A stretch of 64,000 nt of DNA from NCBI RefSeq assembly GCF_947489565.1, contig NZ_CANLEA010000005.1, positions 186,001-250,000 of the forward strand, written 5' to 3'. This document shows, one piece after another, positions 8,950-17,890 of this stretch. Source of the DNA: an uncultured Kordia sp. (GTDB taxonomy: Bacteria > Bacteroidota > Bacteroidia > Flavobacteriales > Flavobacteriaceae). Under the pieces are notes generated by a model. The model did not search any database. It had not been told where the DNA came from and saw only the letters and a program-made list of their open reading frames with translations. A program made the position numbers and the translations under genes. Every line of letters starts with the position of its first letter. Positions within the stretch are counted from its first letter, which is position 1.

Positions 8950-9582
8950 ATGAAGAACAACATATTCATTGCTATAGAAGGTATTGATGGAAGTGGAAAA
9001 AGTACACAAGCTAAAAACATTGCCAAACGATTAGAAGCAGACGGACACAAAGTCTATCTCACATTTGAACCAACTGACATGCGTATTGGTAAAATGATTC
9101 GTTCGATTCTTGGCGGAAAAGAAAAAGCAGATGAAAAAGTAATTGCGGCTTTATTTGCTGCGGACAGGTTGGATCATTTGCTACATGAAACACAAGGAAT
9201 TCTCAAAAAACTAGCAGAAGGATATATTGTTATTACAGATCGTTATTACTTTTCTTCCTACGCGTATCACGGAGCGCATTTAGATATGGATTGGGTAATT
9301 TCGTCCAACAAAATGGCGGCAGAAATCTTAAAACCTACGGTAAACATATTTGTCGATGTTTCTCCAGAAGTGGCCATGAAACGTATCAATGCCAACAGAG
9401 AAACAATTGAAATTTATGAAACGTTGGACAATCTAAAAGCAGTACAAACGCAATACATGCGAGCGTTTGAAAAACTAAAGCAAGAAGAAAATATTGTGTC
9501 GGTAAATGGTGATGAAACGCCCGAAAAAGTAACAGAAGCACTTTGGGAAGTCATTCAAAAAGAAATTAGTATCAAAAAATAA
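8950..9582 (+). CDS. tmk: Thymidylate kinase
   Basis: The enzyme phosphorylates dTMP to dTDP with ATP in the cytoplasm, a required step of dTTP synthesis. From the chosen ATG the protein is 210 residues, the normal family length. The P-loop is IEGIDGSGKSTQ near residues 9-20, the DR(Y/H) motif appears as ITDRYYFSSYAYHGA, and the LID-region motif lies around VSPEVAMKRINANRE. A longer in-frame version from TTG 8926 would add eight residues, but that codon falls inside a promoter-like TAnnTTTG element. The gene appears to stand alone. Confidence 0.93.
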   Translation: MKNNIFIAIEGIDGSGKSTQAKNIAKRLEADGHKVYLTFEPTDMRIGKMIRSILGGKEKADEKVIAALFAADRLDHLLHETQGILKKLAEGYIVITDRYYFSSYAYHGAHLDMDWVISSNKMAAEILKPTVNIFVDVSPEVAMKRINANRETIEIYETLDNLKAVQTQYMRAFEKLKQEENIVSVNGDETPEKVTEALWEVIQKEISIKK

Positions 9583-9753
9583 ATTCAATTCGTAGTGGCT
9601 TAAAATTCGAATTTACAAAAGATAGCCACAAATTTTAATTCTATCGAAACGTATATATATTCTGTATTGTGAATATTTAGATTAAAAAGGATCTTTAAAA
9701 CACAGTGAGCTTGTACTTGCTGAAAAAAGATTTATAAATTTAAATTATTCATT

Positions 9754-10584
9754 ATGAAGAAAAGATTTTTCATGATTTTTCTAGCAGGACTATTTTTCTA
9801 CGCTTGTTCGGAAGAATTAAAAGAAACGACAGAAACTACTCTGAAAACCGAATTGCTAGCTCAAACTCAAAAATCAAAATGGGTTGCAGCTAAAATCTCA
9901 AAGGAAATTGTTCAAAATCAAAAGAAAATCTCCCATTATGATTTTGATGTAAATGCATTAGAAAAACTCATACATACAGAAGATGTAACCTATATTTGGT
10001 TTGATCTTGGACTCAATGAAAACAATCAAATCACATTTACAGCTACAGGAGAACAAAGAGAAACTGGAGAAATAAAAGCACAGGTATCTTCCCAAATTAT
10101 AGGAAAAGATACATACAAAGCTGATTTATCAATATTCCATAAAATCGGAAACATTCCATTAGATGATGTACAAGGATTCAATCATATCTTAGAAAACACA
10201 GATGCTTATGAATATATAACTTCTATGGAAAAGGCGTATGATAACTTTGAAGCAGCGTTAGATCAAGAAGGGCAACGTGTAGAACGTTTCGGATTAGACG
10301 TGATGGTAGTAAAACGCATGTTAACAACTCATAACATTCATTCTTTGGCGTTGTTTTTAGGAAAAAACAAAAAGCAAAAAATGACAACTGTATTTATTGG
10401 GAAAGACAAAAAAGGAAATCTACTCATAAATAAAAGTACAGATGCTTCTACAGCAGGCAAAGCTTATGATTTTACGCACCCATGTCCTACAGAATGCGAT
10501 CCGTGTAGAAAATGTGTGAAATATTGTGAAGGTTCTTGGTGGGAATGTTGTAAATACGAACCATGTGGTGGCGGACCAAGATAG
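9754..10584 (+). CDS. Lipoprotein of unknown function with Cys-rich C-terminus
   Basis: The 276-residue protein begins with a lipoprotein signal ending in FFYAC, with the lipid-bearing Cys at residue 18. The middle is charged and soluble. The last 35 residues hold ten cysteines (THPCPTECDPCRKC, then CEGSWWECCKYEPC), suggesting disulfides or metal binding. The segment IGKDKKGNLLIN followed by YDFTHPCPTEC matches the tail of the small protein at 6318-6674. The family is not recognised. It is a single gene with a strong terminator directly downstream, separating it from the injection-system locus. Confidence 0.75.
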   Translation: MKKRFFMIFLAGLFFYACSEELKETTETTLKTELLAQTQKSKWVAAKISKEIVQNQKKISHYDFDVNALEKLIHTEDVTYIWFDLGLNENNQITFTATGEQRETGEIKAQVSSQIIGKDTYKADLSIFHKIGNIPLDDVQGFNHILENTDAYEYITSMEKAYDNFEAALDQEGQRVERFGLDVMVVKRMLTTHNIHSLALFLGKNKKQKMTTVFIGKDKKGNLLINKSTDASTAGKAYDFTHPCPTECDPCRKCVKYCEGSWWECCKYEPCGGGPR

Positions 10585-10604
10585 TTAGTTCATCATAAGA
10601 ATTA

Positions 10605-10635
10605 AAAAACCAAGCTTTACGGCTTGGTTTTTTTT
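10605..10635 (+). terminator. Rho-independent terminator
   Basis: A perfect 8-bp stem AACCAAGC/GCTTGGTT with loop TTTACG is followed by a long T-run. It insulates the eCIS locus from upstream transcription. Confidence 0.9.
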
Positions 10636-10668
10636 GATATCTCATTAAATATTACTTCTTATAAATTC

Positions 10669-10731
10669 TTAAAAGGGTGTTTTTCCTTAATAACTTAATT
10701 TTTTACACTGAATTTAAAAGCGTGTTTTTCC
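10669..10731 (+). promoter_or_regulatory. Two direct copies of a TTAAAAGnGTGTTTTTCC motif upstream of the eCIS
   Basis: Copies lie at 10669-10686 (TTAAAAGGGTGTTTTTCC) and 10713-10731 (TTTAAAAGCGTGTTTTTCC), 44 bp apart or about four helix turns. A related copy and an inverted one lie upstream of the ATPase gene at the end of the locus (39545-39559 and 39628-39646). The position suggests a regulator binding site, but this is inference. Confidence 0.45.
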
Positions 10732-10778
10732 TGTGTCAAATTAGCGAATTGACTCTACTAAATCGTCATTACTATACA

Positions 10779-10786
10779 TAGATTTG
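10779..10786 (+). promoter_or_regulatory. Candidate -7 element for the first eCIS gene
   Basis: TAGATTTG fits TAnnTTTG and lies 23 nt before the ATG at 10810. No convincing -33 TTG sits at the usual spacing, which would fit an activated promoter. Confidence 0.45.
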
Positions 10787-10809
10787 TTTTCGTAATCAAT
10801 AAGGGGAAA

Positions 10810-11376
10810 ATGATTAATAAATTCGTAGATAAGCTAAACGCAGATGGGCTCGTAACCTATATTAATACTTTGGCAGGAATCACTGTCAAATTAGGAGCAC
10901 AAAATGTGGGCGATATTCAATCGGACGAAAGTGATATAGAAGGAGATAATTTACTAATAACCATTGTGCGTATAGAAGAAGAAAGTACCTTAAAAAACTT
11001 TCCGAACAAACGATTGGTAGAAAATGGAGGAACTTTCAAACTCGACAAACGTTTTCCAAAAATTCATCTCAACTATTACTTACTATTCTCTTGCACATTA
11101 CAATATGACAAAGCAGTAGCAGTCATATACAAAACAGTCAAATATTTTCAGCATTTAAAAAAGTTTGCTTTTACAGCAGATGAAGACGATATAGAACTCA
11201 ATATGGAACTATGTTCGCCAAGTTTTGAACAACTCAATAATATTTGGGGAATGTTAGGAGGGAAACAAATACCTAGTATACTCTACAAAGCAAGAGTATC
11301 TGCGCTCGAAAGAGACATAGAAAAACTAGCATCAGTAATCACAACCATTGGAGGAGAAGAAAAACACTATGAGTAG
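10810..11376 (+). CDS. eCIS terminal cap protein, Pvc16/Afp16-like (DUF4255)
   Basis: The 188-residue protein resembles the Pvc16 N-terminal (DUF4255) family. It opens with a short helix and VDKLNADGLVTYINTL-type region, followed by LNYYLLFSCTLQYDKAVAV and later NNIWGMLGGKQIPSILYKAR, which is characteristic. In Afp and PVC particles this protein ends the tube and sheath at the membrane-distal end and fixes tail length. It opens the eCIS locus here, whereas in Afp/PVC loci it comes last; the front position is usual in Bacteroidota eCIS. The last 8 bp overlap the next gene. Confidence 0.8.
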   Translation: MINKFVDKLNADGLVTYINTLAGITVKLGAQNVGDIQSDESDIEGDNLLITIVRIEEESTLKNFPNKRLVENGGTFKLDKRFPKIHLNYYLLFSCTLQYDKAVAVIYKTVKYFQHLKKFAFTADEDDIELNMELCSPSFEQLNNIWGMLGGKQIPSILYKARVSALERDIEKLASVITTIGGEEKHYE

Positions 11377-11923
11377 ATTCAGCTACATATACGTACCATT
11401 AACCACGGTGAGATTAAACCATGAAAACGAGTTGGAAGCACAAAACTATGTGAAAATCTACCCAAGTAAAACTTCTGAAGCACTCATCCAAAAATACAAA
11501 CTTGTGGTGAAAAAGATTCCCGAAGGTTTTGTGCTTCTTTATAAAAAACAAGAAGAGTTTGTAGCGCAAACAGTCGATGAAGTTTTTATGATTGATGAAG
11601 ATGAAGTTACTGATCAACGAATTGTCGGATATGTGTCAACAACTCCAAATCCTACGTATTCAAACTGGTTGCCAGATGTAGTTGATTTTGATTTGGAATT
11701 TTATGCTGTCGCCGATAAAGAATATAAAAATGATACCGATTGGAACAACTTAGCATTGCGCGACTTTGTAGTATACAGTGCCACCGATTTACAAGGAACC
11801 ATAACAGAAGATACCACGGTAAACGAACGAATACAACCCGATGCAATTTTGCAACTCAACATAAAAGATACAAACATCACGACGCCAGTTTCATTGGCGT
11901 TTGAAGTCAATCTTAATCCATAG
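11369..11923 (+). CDS. eCIS-associated protein of unknown function
   Basis: From the ATG at 11369 the protein has 184 residues. This start is preceded by a GGAGGAGA ribosome site inside the end of the cap gene and overlaps it by 8 bp, implying coupled translation; a TTG at 11348 lies before that site and is less likely. The sequence is beta-rich with no signal peptide or membrane segment. I do not recognise the family. Its position between cap and sheath genes suggests a structural part near the cap, but that is inference. Confidence 0.65.
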   Translation: MSRFSYIYVPLTTVRLNHENELEAQNYVKIYPSKTSEALIQKYKLVVKKIPEGFVLLYKKQEEFVAQTVDEVFMIDEDEVTDQRIVGYVSTTPNPTYSNWLPDVVDFDLEFYAVADKEYKNDTDWNNLALRDFVVYSATDLQGTITEDTTVNERIQPDAILQLNIKDTNITTPVSLAFEVNLNP

Positions 11924-11998
11924 ATACTCATAACAATAGCGTTAATGTCGAATTACATTTTAATTAAATACTAACAAAACTTTTAAATCATAAATATT

Positions 11999-13966
11999 AT
12001 GCCTAGTACATTAAAAACACCAGGAGTTTACGTAGAGGAAATTGTAAAATTTCCACCTTCCGTAGCGCAAGTTGAAACGGCTATACCTGCATTTATTGGA
12101 TATACTGAAAAAGCAACCAATAAGCTTCCAGGAGATCTAAACAACATTCCTACACGAATTACATCTTTACTAGAATACGAACGTTTCTTTGGTGGTGCCA
12201 AAGCTGAAACAACCATCAGTGTAACGGTAACAGAAGATTCAGATAACAACAAAACAATTGCGGTAACACAACCTTCAGCAAAGCAACCTTTTATAATGTA
12301 CTATTCAATGCAATTATACTTTGCCAATGGCGGAGGACCATGTTACATTGTTTCTGTAGGACGTTATGGAAGTGAATTGGCAGATGCTGAAAGTGCAGTA
12401 GCAACTATTGCAGATACAGTAGCATTGAAAGCAGGATTGGATGAAGTAGCAAAAGTTGACGAACCAACATTACTTTTATTTCCTGATTTAACTAGAGCAG
12501 ATGGCATTGATACAAATACATTTTACGGATTGTACAACGATGCATTAACACAATGCAACAAACTACAAGACAGATTTACCATCATCGATACATTAAGCTA
12601 TGACGGTTCTACATCAACAGATCCAAATGTTGCAGCATTACGTAGTGGAATCAGCTTAGGAAAAGACTTCGTAAAATATGGAGCTGCTTACTATCCACAC
12701 TTAGAAACCATTCTAAACTATGTAATTAGCGAAACAGGAATTTCAGTAGTACATACTGGAGGAAGTTCACCAGCGCCAATTGCACAAGCAAAAGCAAATG
12801 CTGCTAAAGATGTGTTAGAAGGATATACAACAGATGGAGTTTTAGCTGCTTTAGAAGCTACCATGGAAGCTGCCATTACAGCAGTAGCAGGAGCTTCAGA
12901 TGATTCAGGAGCATTAGCATTAGTGCCAGATGTAATCAATGGAGTCGATGCTATTATTGCTCATTTAGAAAATGTAATTTCAGAAGCTGAAAAACTAGTA
13001 GATGCAGGTAGAGATGCTGCAGATGCTTCTTCGGTTCCAGCAGATACTGCAGCAGTAAATGCCGCTGTAAATGCTTTAGACACGGTAATTACATCGCATG
13101 TTCGTAGTGGAATTGTAAGCTTAGAAGGAAATAAAGATAGCTTAAGCGCAGCAGCAGATCAAACGGAGGCAGATGCAGCAGGAACAAGTGCAAATGCAAG
13201 CGTAGATACTCTTGATATTGCAACAGAAATAGATGCCAGAATCGCAGCAATCATCACAGCAATTGATACAATTGTAACTGCAGGAGGAAGCGCAGGAATC
13301 TTAAACGGAAAAACATTAGCAGAAGTAGAAACGCTTGACAATGCTACCTATAATAAAATAAAAACGGCTATCAATAACTTACCAATGGAATTGCCGCCAA
13401 GTTCAGCTGCTGCCGGAGTATACGCTAGAGTAGATAGTACTAGAGGTGTATGGAAAGCGCCAGCGAATGAAGGATTAAACTATGTAGTGAAACCAACAGT
13501 TCGCATTACAAACGATATTCAAGATGGTTTAAATGTCGATACAACTGCAGGAAAATCAATCAATGCAATTCGTTCGTTCACAGGAAAAGGAATCCTAATT
13601 TGGGGAGCAAGAACGTTGGCCGGAAATGACAACGAATGGAGATATATTTCAGTAAGACGCTTCTTCAACATGGTAGAAGAATCTGTGAAAAAAGCAAGTG
13701 ATCAATTTGTATTTGAAGCAAATGACGCTAACACATGGGTTCGTATCCGATCAATGATTGAAAACTTCTTAACCAATCAATGGAAAGCTGGAGCATTAGC
13801 AGGAGCAACTACAGACGATGCATACTATGTAAAAGTTGGATTGAATCAAACCATGACGGCAGACGATATTTTAAACGGTATCATGAATGTAGAAATAGGA
13901 ATGGCAGTAGTACGTCCAGCAGAATTCATCGTATTGAAGTTCTCTCACAAAATGCAAGAATCATAA
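11999..13966 (+). CDS. eCIS tail sheath protein with large Ala-rich insertion
   Basis: This is the contractile sheath subunit, 655 residues. The N-terminus TLKTPGVYVEEI and AIPAFIGYTEKA, and the C-terminal half with AAAGVYARVDSTRGVWKAPA, IRSFTGKGILIWGARTL and VRPAEFIVLKFSHKM, are classic sheath motifs. Between about residues 250 and 470 there is an extra Ala/Asp/Thr-rich, repeat-like helical segment absent from the compact core. Only one sheath gene is present, whereas Afp and PVC have three, so this single protein should build the whole sheath. The insertion sits in the region that in other sheaths forms the outer domain, so it may decorate the particle surface. Confidence 0.93.
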   Translation: MPSTLKTPGVYVEEIVKFPPSVAQVETAIPAFIGYTEKATNKLPGDLNNIPTRITSLLEYERFFGGAKAETTISVTVTEDSDNNKTIAVTQPSAKQPFIMYYSMQLYFANGGGPCYIVSVGRYGSELADAESAVATIADTVALKAGLDEVAKVDEPTLLLFPDLTRADGIDTNTFYGLYNDALTQCNKLQDRFTIIDTLSYDGSTSTDPNVAALRSGISLGKDFVKYGAAYYPHLETILNYVISETGISVVHTGGSSPAPIAQAKANAAKDVLEGYTTDGVLAALEATMEAAITAVAGASDDSGALALVPDVINGVDAIIAHLENVISEAEKLVDAGRDAADASSVPADTAAVNAAVNALDTVITSHVRSGIVSLEGNKDSLSAAADQTEADAAGTSANASVDTLDIATEIDARIAAIITAIDTIVTAGGSAGILNGKTLAEVETLDNATYNKIKTAINNLPMELPPSSAAAGVYARVDSTRGVWKAPANEGLNYVVKPTVRITNDIQDGLNVDTTAGKSINAIRSFTGKGILIWGARTLAGNDNEWRYISVRRFFNMVEESVKKASDQFVFEANDANTWVRIRSMIENFLTNQWKAGALAGATTDDAYYVKVGLNQTMTADDILNGIMNVEIGMAVVRPAEFIVLKFSHKMQES

Positions 13967-14017
13967 TTGATTATTACAACAAAACAAGAAGAAATAACTC
14001 ATTAAAAACATAAAACT

Positions 14018-14449
14018 ATGTCATATCCATTACCAAAGTTTCACTTCCAAGTAGAATGGGGAGGAACTAAAATCGGTTTTCAAGAAGTATCAGGACTCGA
14101 TATGGAATTCGAAATGTTAGAATACCGAGAAGGATCAAGTCCAGAATATAGCAAACTCAACATGCCAGGAATGGTAAAATACACAGATATTGTACTCAAA
14201 AGAGGTGTGTTTAAAGGCGATAACGAATTTTACGAGTGGATGAAAACGAACAAGCTTAACAAAGCAGAGCGTCGCGATATCACCATCAGTTTACTAGATG
14301 AAGAACACGCACCAGTAGTTGTTTGGAAAGTATTGAACGCTTGGGCGAAAAAAATTCAATCTACCGACTTAAAAGGGGAATCAAACGAAGTCGCTATCGA
14401 AACATTGACCTTAGCACACGAGCGTATAGAAATTAGCAACGAAGGATAA
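14018..14449 (+). CDS. eCIS inner tube protein (Afp1/Pvc1-like)
   Basis: The 143-residue protein is of the Hcp/gp19 tail-tube family. Typical features are FHFQVEWGGTKIGFQEVSGL at the N-terminus, the loop EYREGSSPEYSKLNMPGM, VLKRGVFKGDNEF, and the C-terminal strand pattern EVAIETLTLAHERIEI. Rings of this protein stack into the inner tube that is fired through the target membrane. It lies 51 bp after the sheath gene and 8 bp before a second tube gene, the usual order. Confidence 0.93.
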   Translation: MSYPLPKFHFQVEWGGTKIGFQEVSGLDMEFEMLEYREGSSPEYSKLNMPGMVKYTDIVLKRGVFKGDNEFYEWMKTNKLNKAERRDITISLLDEEHAPVVVWKVLNAWAKKIQSTDLKGESNEVAIETLTLAHERIEISNEG

Positions 14450-14457
14450 TCCAAACT

Positions 14458-14931
14458 ATGGCACTTTTTGACAGTTTTAAATATCCAGTTTCTGGTTTTC
14501 ACTTTGTAGTCTATTTCAATGGACTCTTACCAAATCCTGTTGACATGAGTTTTCAGTCAGTATCAGGTCTAAGTGTTACTGTAGAAACAGAAAGCTACGC
14601 AGAAGGTGGAGAAAACAGATATGTTCACGAAATACCAAAAGGATTAAAATTTAGCACGCTTACGCTCAAAAGAGGACTCAAAAGTGTACCATCGTCCATA
14701 GCAAAATGGTGTGAAGATGCGTATGAAAAATTCGAATTCAAACGCTTAAATCTAATCGTTGTATTGCTAAGCGAAAATCACATTCCTATCAAAACTTGGA
14801 ATGTTGTTGGAGCCTATCCTATCAAATATGAATTGGGAGAATTTAACGCAGAAACGCAAAGCATACTTATAGAAACCTTAGAGTTGAAGTATGATTATTT
14901 TAAACTTTTATCAGTAGGAGATCTAATATAA
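14458..14931 (+). CDS. eCIS tube-initiation protein (Afp5/Pvc5-like)
   Basis: The second tube-family protein, 157 residues, carries the same motifs as the preceding one (FHFVVYFNG, FQSVSGLSVTVETESYAEGG, TLKRGL, ESILIETLEL-type end). In Afp and PVC the second tube protein joins the main tube to the baseplate hub, and this is its likely role here. Its stop overlaps the next start by 1 bp (TAATG). Confidence 0.9.
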   Translation: MALFDSFKYPVSGFHFVVYFNGLLPNPVDMSFQSVSGLSVTVETESYAEGGENRYVHEIPKGLKFSTLTLKRGLKSVPSSIAKWCEDAYEKFEFKRLNLIVVLLSENHIPIKTWNVVGAYPIKYELGEFNAETQSILIETLELKYDYFKLLSVGDLI

Positions 14932-15086
14932 TGGGAATCGAAATAAAAAATTTGCGAATCAAAGTAAATGTCAACGCTCAAAAAGAGGAAGAAATGTCAT
15001 TGGTCAAAGAAGAACGCTCCAATTGGACGTCTCATGAAATCATGACAACAGTTTCAAAAATGATCACTAACAAAAAAGAACGCTAA
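14931..15086 (+). CDS. Small eCIS protein, DUF5908-like (position of Afp6)
   Basis: This 51-residue protein starts MGIEIKNLRIKVNVN, the pattern of the short DUF5908 proteins found in Bacteroidota eCIS loci. The rest is charged and helical (KEEEMSLVKEERSNW). It fits tightly between the second tube gene (1-bp overlap) and the LysM gene (2-bp gap). By position it corresponds to afp6/pvc6, whose role is not well defined. Confidence 0.78.
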   Translation: MGIEIKNLRIKVNVNAQKEEEMSLVKEERSNWTSHEIMTTVSKMITNKKER

Positions 15087-15088
15087 CT

Positions 15089-15844
15089 ATGTCTATACTT
15101 GGAGAATTAGAAAAAATGCTCATATACAAGCTTGATGACAAAAGCAACAGAGTTGGTGATCCCATTAAAGTAGCGATCAATCCTGAAGGATACAAGGAAA
15201 CATTCTCTGTTGAGTATAATCAAGATCAAGAAGCAAACTCAAGTGGTAAAACACCAAAATTTGTCAAAGTAAAACCAGGCGATTTTACGTTCAAATTACT
15301 ATTTGATGCTACCGGAATCTTTGAAATTGTAGACTTAAACCTAACAGATACGCTCAACAGTATTGCGGATGACATTGCAGGATTCAATCCATTTCAAGAT
15401 GATGAAGCCAGTGAAAAGAATGTTGTAACCGAAATCGATAAAATAAAAGAACTAGTCACATACAAAGGCGAAATGCATAAACCGTATGAGCTAGAAGTTG
15501 CATGGGGATCATTAAATCTTAAATGCTTTCTCATAAAACTAGATATCGATTACAAACTATTCAACACCAAAGGATATCCAATTCGCGCAGTTGCCACACT
15601 TACGTGTAAAGATAGTACGGCAGATGTACTTCGTGAAGCAGCAGTAAACAAACAATCGCCCGATTTAACACACATACGACGTGTGCAAGAAGGTGATACG
15701 TTGCCACTAATGAGCTATCGAATCTACGGAGATCCAAAATACTATTTAGAAGTAGCGAGAGTAAACAACTTGCTCAATTTTAGAAATATAGAACCAGGAA
15801 CTGAATTATTTTTTCCACCATTAAATAAAACGCAAAGCGCATGA
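15089..15844 (+). CDS. eCIS baseplate hub protein with LysM domain (Afp7-like)
   Basis: The 251-residue protein ends in a LysM domain at about residues 197-247 (VQEGDTLPLMSYRIYGDP, then NIEPGTELFFPPL). The N-terminal part is the CIS tube-hub type domain with FSVEYNQDQEAN and GDFTFKLLFDATG. In Afp7/gp53-like proteins this joins the spike to the wedge of the baseplate. The last 4 bp overlap the VgrG start (ATGA), indicating coupled translation. Confidence 0.9.
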   Translation: MSILGELEKMLIYKLDDKSNRVGDPIKVAINPEGYKETFSVEYNQDQEANSSGKTPKFVKVKPGDFTFKLLFDATGIFEIVDLNLTDTLNSIADDIAGFNPFQDDEASEKNVVTEIDKIKELVTYKGEMHKPYELEVAWGSLNLKCFLIKLDIDYKLFNTKGYPIRAVATLTCKDSTADVLREAAVNKQSPDLTHIRRVQEGDTLPLMSYRIYGDPKYYLEVARVNNLLNFRNIEPGTELFFPPLNKTQSA

Positions 15845-17586
15845 GTTTAGTCGGCGACATATCGACAGATCAACAAAACTTAGTCACGTTTACGGTACTT
15901 ATCGGAGATGCGGAAGAAGAAGTAAGTGCAACATATGGCGTAAAAACCATTACGGTAGAACGTACTTGCAATCGCATTCCAACAGCAACCTTAGTAATTG
16001 TAGATGGAGACAGCGTAACACAAGAATTTGAAGCAAGCAACGCTGCATCATTTGCGCCAGGAGAAAAAATTCATATAAAAGGAGGTTACGATTTTGATGA
16101 TAAAACGCTTTTCAAAGGAATCATCACCAAACATTCAATCAAATCAAATAATACAACAAACTATCTGATTATTGAATGCAAAGATGAAGCCTTCAAAATG
16201 ACGCAAGCACGTAAAAACAAAATCTTTTATGAAGCTACAGAAAGTGATGTTGTAAGTGATATTATTAGCGAAAATGGACTCAGTGGTTCCATGACTTCGA
16301 CCTCACATACGCATCATGAAATTGTACAATACCAAGCTACGGATTGGGATTTTATTCAGTGCAGAGCGCAAGTCAATAACATGTTGTGTTTTGTGCAAGA
16401 TGGAGAAATCACGATAGAAGCACCAACGCTAAGCGGAAGTGTATTTACAGCAACATTTGGAGACAATGTATTCTCTTTTGAAGCAGAAATTGATGCCCGA
16501 AATCAGTATGATGCATTTGAAGCATCTGCTTGGAACTATTCAAATCAAGAATTAGTGACCAAAACGGCAAGCAATAGCGGACTAAACACAGCAGGAAATC
16601 TTGACTCAGGAGCATTGGCAGAAGCCGCAGGAGCAAATACGGTTACACTCACACATACGGGAGACATTCCAGATGAAATATTGACATCGTGGGCAGAATC
16701 TAAAAGTATGTATCAACAGTTGGCTAAAATATGCGGAACTGTAAAAGTGCAAGGAACTGAATTAGTTCTGCCAGGTTCGGTAATCACACTTGCAGGAATG
16801 AGCGATCGCTTCAATGGAGATGTATTTGTATGTGGTGTACACAGCACAATTACGGATGGAAACTGGCTCACAACCATAGAATTTGGATTAAATCCAGAAT
16901 GGTTTGCCGAAACCTACGAAGTAAGTCAACTACCAGCTTCAGGAATGTTACCAGCCATTGGCGGTTTACAAATAGGAGTAGTTTCAGCCTTAGAAGGCGA
17001 TCCAAAAGAAGAACACAGAATACAAGTCAAATTACCAATCATAAGTCCTGATGAAGAAGGCGTTTGGGCACGTGTATTAACCATGCATGCAGGAGAAGAA
17101 TATGGCGTACACTTTTTACCAGAAATAGGAAATGAAGTCTTGGTAGGTTTCTTAAACGACGATCCAAATCAAGCTGTTGTATTAGGTTCATTATTCAGTA
17201 ATACCAATGTATCACCTGTAGAATATTCGGATGATAATTTTGAAAAAGTCATCAAGACGAAAAGTGAGATTAAAATCACGATGAACGATGAACTAAAAAG
17301 CATCAAACTGGAAACGCCTGCTGAAAAATTCATCAATATTGACGATGACGAAGGAGTAATCATGCTTCAAGATGAAAACGGTAATATAATTACGATGAAT
17401 GCAGACGGAATTACGATTGAATCTGCAAAAGACATCATCATGTCAGCAGCGCAAGGAAACATCACCATGGAAGCTATTAATATAGAATTGGCCGCTTCCG
17501 CAGAATTTAAAGCAGAAGGAGCAACGGCTACTTTAGAAGGTTCAGCCAGCACAACCATAAAAGGCGGAATCGTACAAATAAATTAA
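15841..17586 (+). CDS. eCIS VgrG-like spike protein (Afp8-like)
   Basis: The 581-residue spike has gp27-like domains (residues about 1-355; motifs NRIPTATLVIVDGD, DDKTLFKGIITKHSIKS, QATDWDFIQCRAQ and GDVFVCGVHSTITDGNWLTT). A gp5 OB fold follows (about 370-460; GVVSALEGDPKEEHRIQVKL and FLPEIGNEVLVGFLNDDPNQ). The protein ends in a repetitive beta-helix tail with EDGNI/GITIE-like repeats. Three copies should form the central needle that the PAAR tip caps; the PAAR gene follows 12 bp downstream. No C-terminal effector extension is visible. Confidence 0.95.
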   Translation: MSLVGDISTDQQNLVTFTVLIGDAEEEVSATYGVKTITVERTCNRIPTATLVIVDGDSVTQEFEASNAASFAPGEKIHIKGGYDFDDKTLFKGIITKHSIKSNNTTNYLIIECKDEAFKMTQARKNKIFYEATESDVVSDIISENGLSGSMTSTSHTHHEIVQYQATDWDFIQCRAQVNNMLCFVQDGEITIEAPTLSGSVFTATFGDNVFSFEAEIDARNQYDAFEASAWNYSNQELVTKTASNSGLNTAGNLDSGALAEAAGANTVTLTHTGDIPDEILTSWAESKSMYQQLAKICGTVKVQGTELVLPGSVITLAGMSDRFNGDVFVCGVHSTITDGNWLTTIEFGLNPEWFAETYEVSQLPASGMLPAIGGLQIGVVSALEGDPKEEHRIQVKLPIISPDEEGVWARVLTMHAGEEYGVHFLPEIGNEVLVGFLNDDPNQAVVLGSLFSNTNVSPVEYSDDNFEKVIKTKSEIKITMNDELKSIKLETPAEKFINIDDDEGVIMLQDENGNIITMNADGITIESAKDIIMSAAQGNITMEAINIELAASAEFKAEGATATLEGSASTTIKGGIVQIN

Positions 17587-17598
17587 AACAACAACACA

Positions 17599-17886
17599 AT
17601 GCCACCAGCAGCTAGAATAACAGATATGCATGTATGTCCAATGGTCACAGGAGTTGTGCCACACGTAGGCGGACCTATTTTGCCACCAGGAGCACCAACA
17701 GTACTCATTGGAGGATTGCCAGCCGCAAAAGTAGGAGATATGTGTGTATGTACGGGTCCACCAGACACCATTGCTGCGGGTTCAGGAACAGTAATGATAG
17801 AAGGAATGCCAGCCGCAAGAATGGGCGATTCAACAGCGCACGGAGGAAGTATAATACTAGGAGAACCAACCGTAATAATAGGATAA
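17599..17886 (+). CDS. PAAR-domain spike tip protein (Afp10-like)
   Basis: The 95-residue protein is a bare PAAR domain: MPPAARITDMHVCPMVTGVV at the N-terminus, GGLPAAKVGDMCVCTGPP in the middle, and IEGMPAARMGDSTAHGG near the end. His and Cys residues (H11, C13, C52, H79 or close) provide the zinc site expected at the tip. It caps the spike and helps pierce the target envelope. Its size shows no fused toxin. Confidence 0.95.
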   Translation: MPPAARITDMHVCPMVTGVVPHVGGPILPPGAPTVLIGGLPAAKVGDMCVCTGPPDTIAAGSGTVMIEGMPAARMGDSTAHGGSIILGEPTVIIG

Positions 17887-17890
17887 AACT

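Noticed and set aside
11348-11368. TTG start extending the second eCIS gene by seven residues
   Set aside because: The GGAGGAGA ribosome site lies after this TTG and in front of the ATG at 11369.
13042-13300. Ala-rich repeats in the sheath gene as a possible DNA repeat array
   Set aside because: The repetition is at the protein composition level only; no exact DNA repeat units or spacers are seen, so it is not CRISPR or a satellite.
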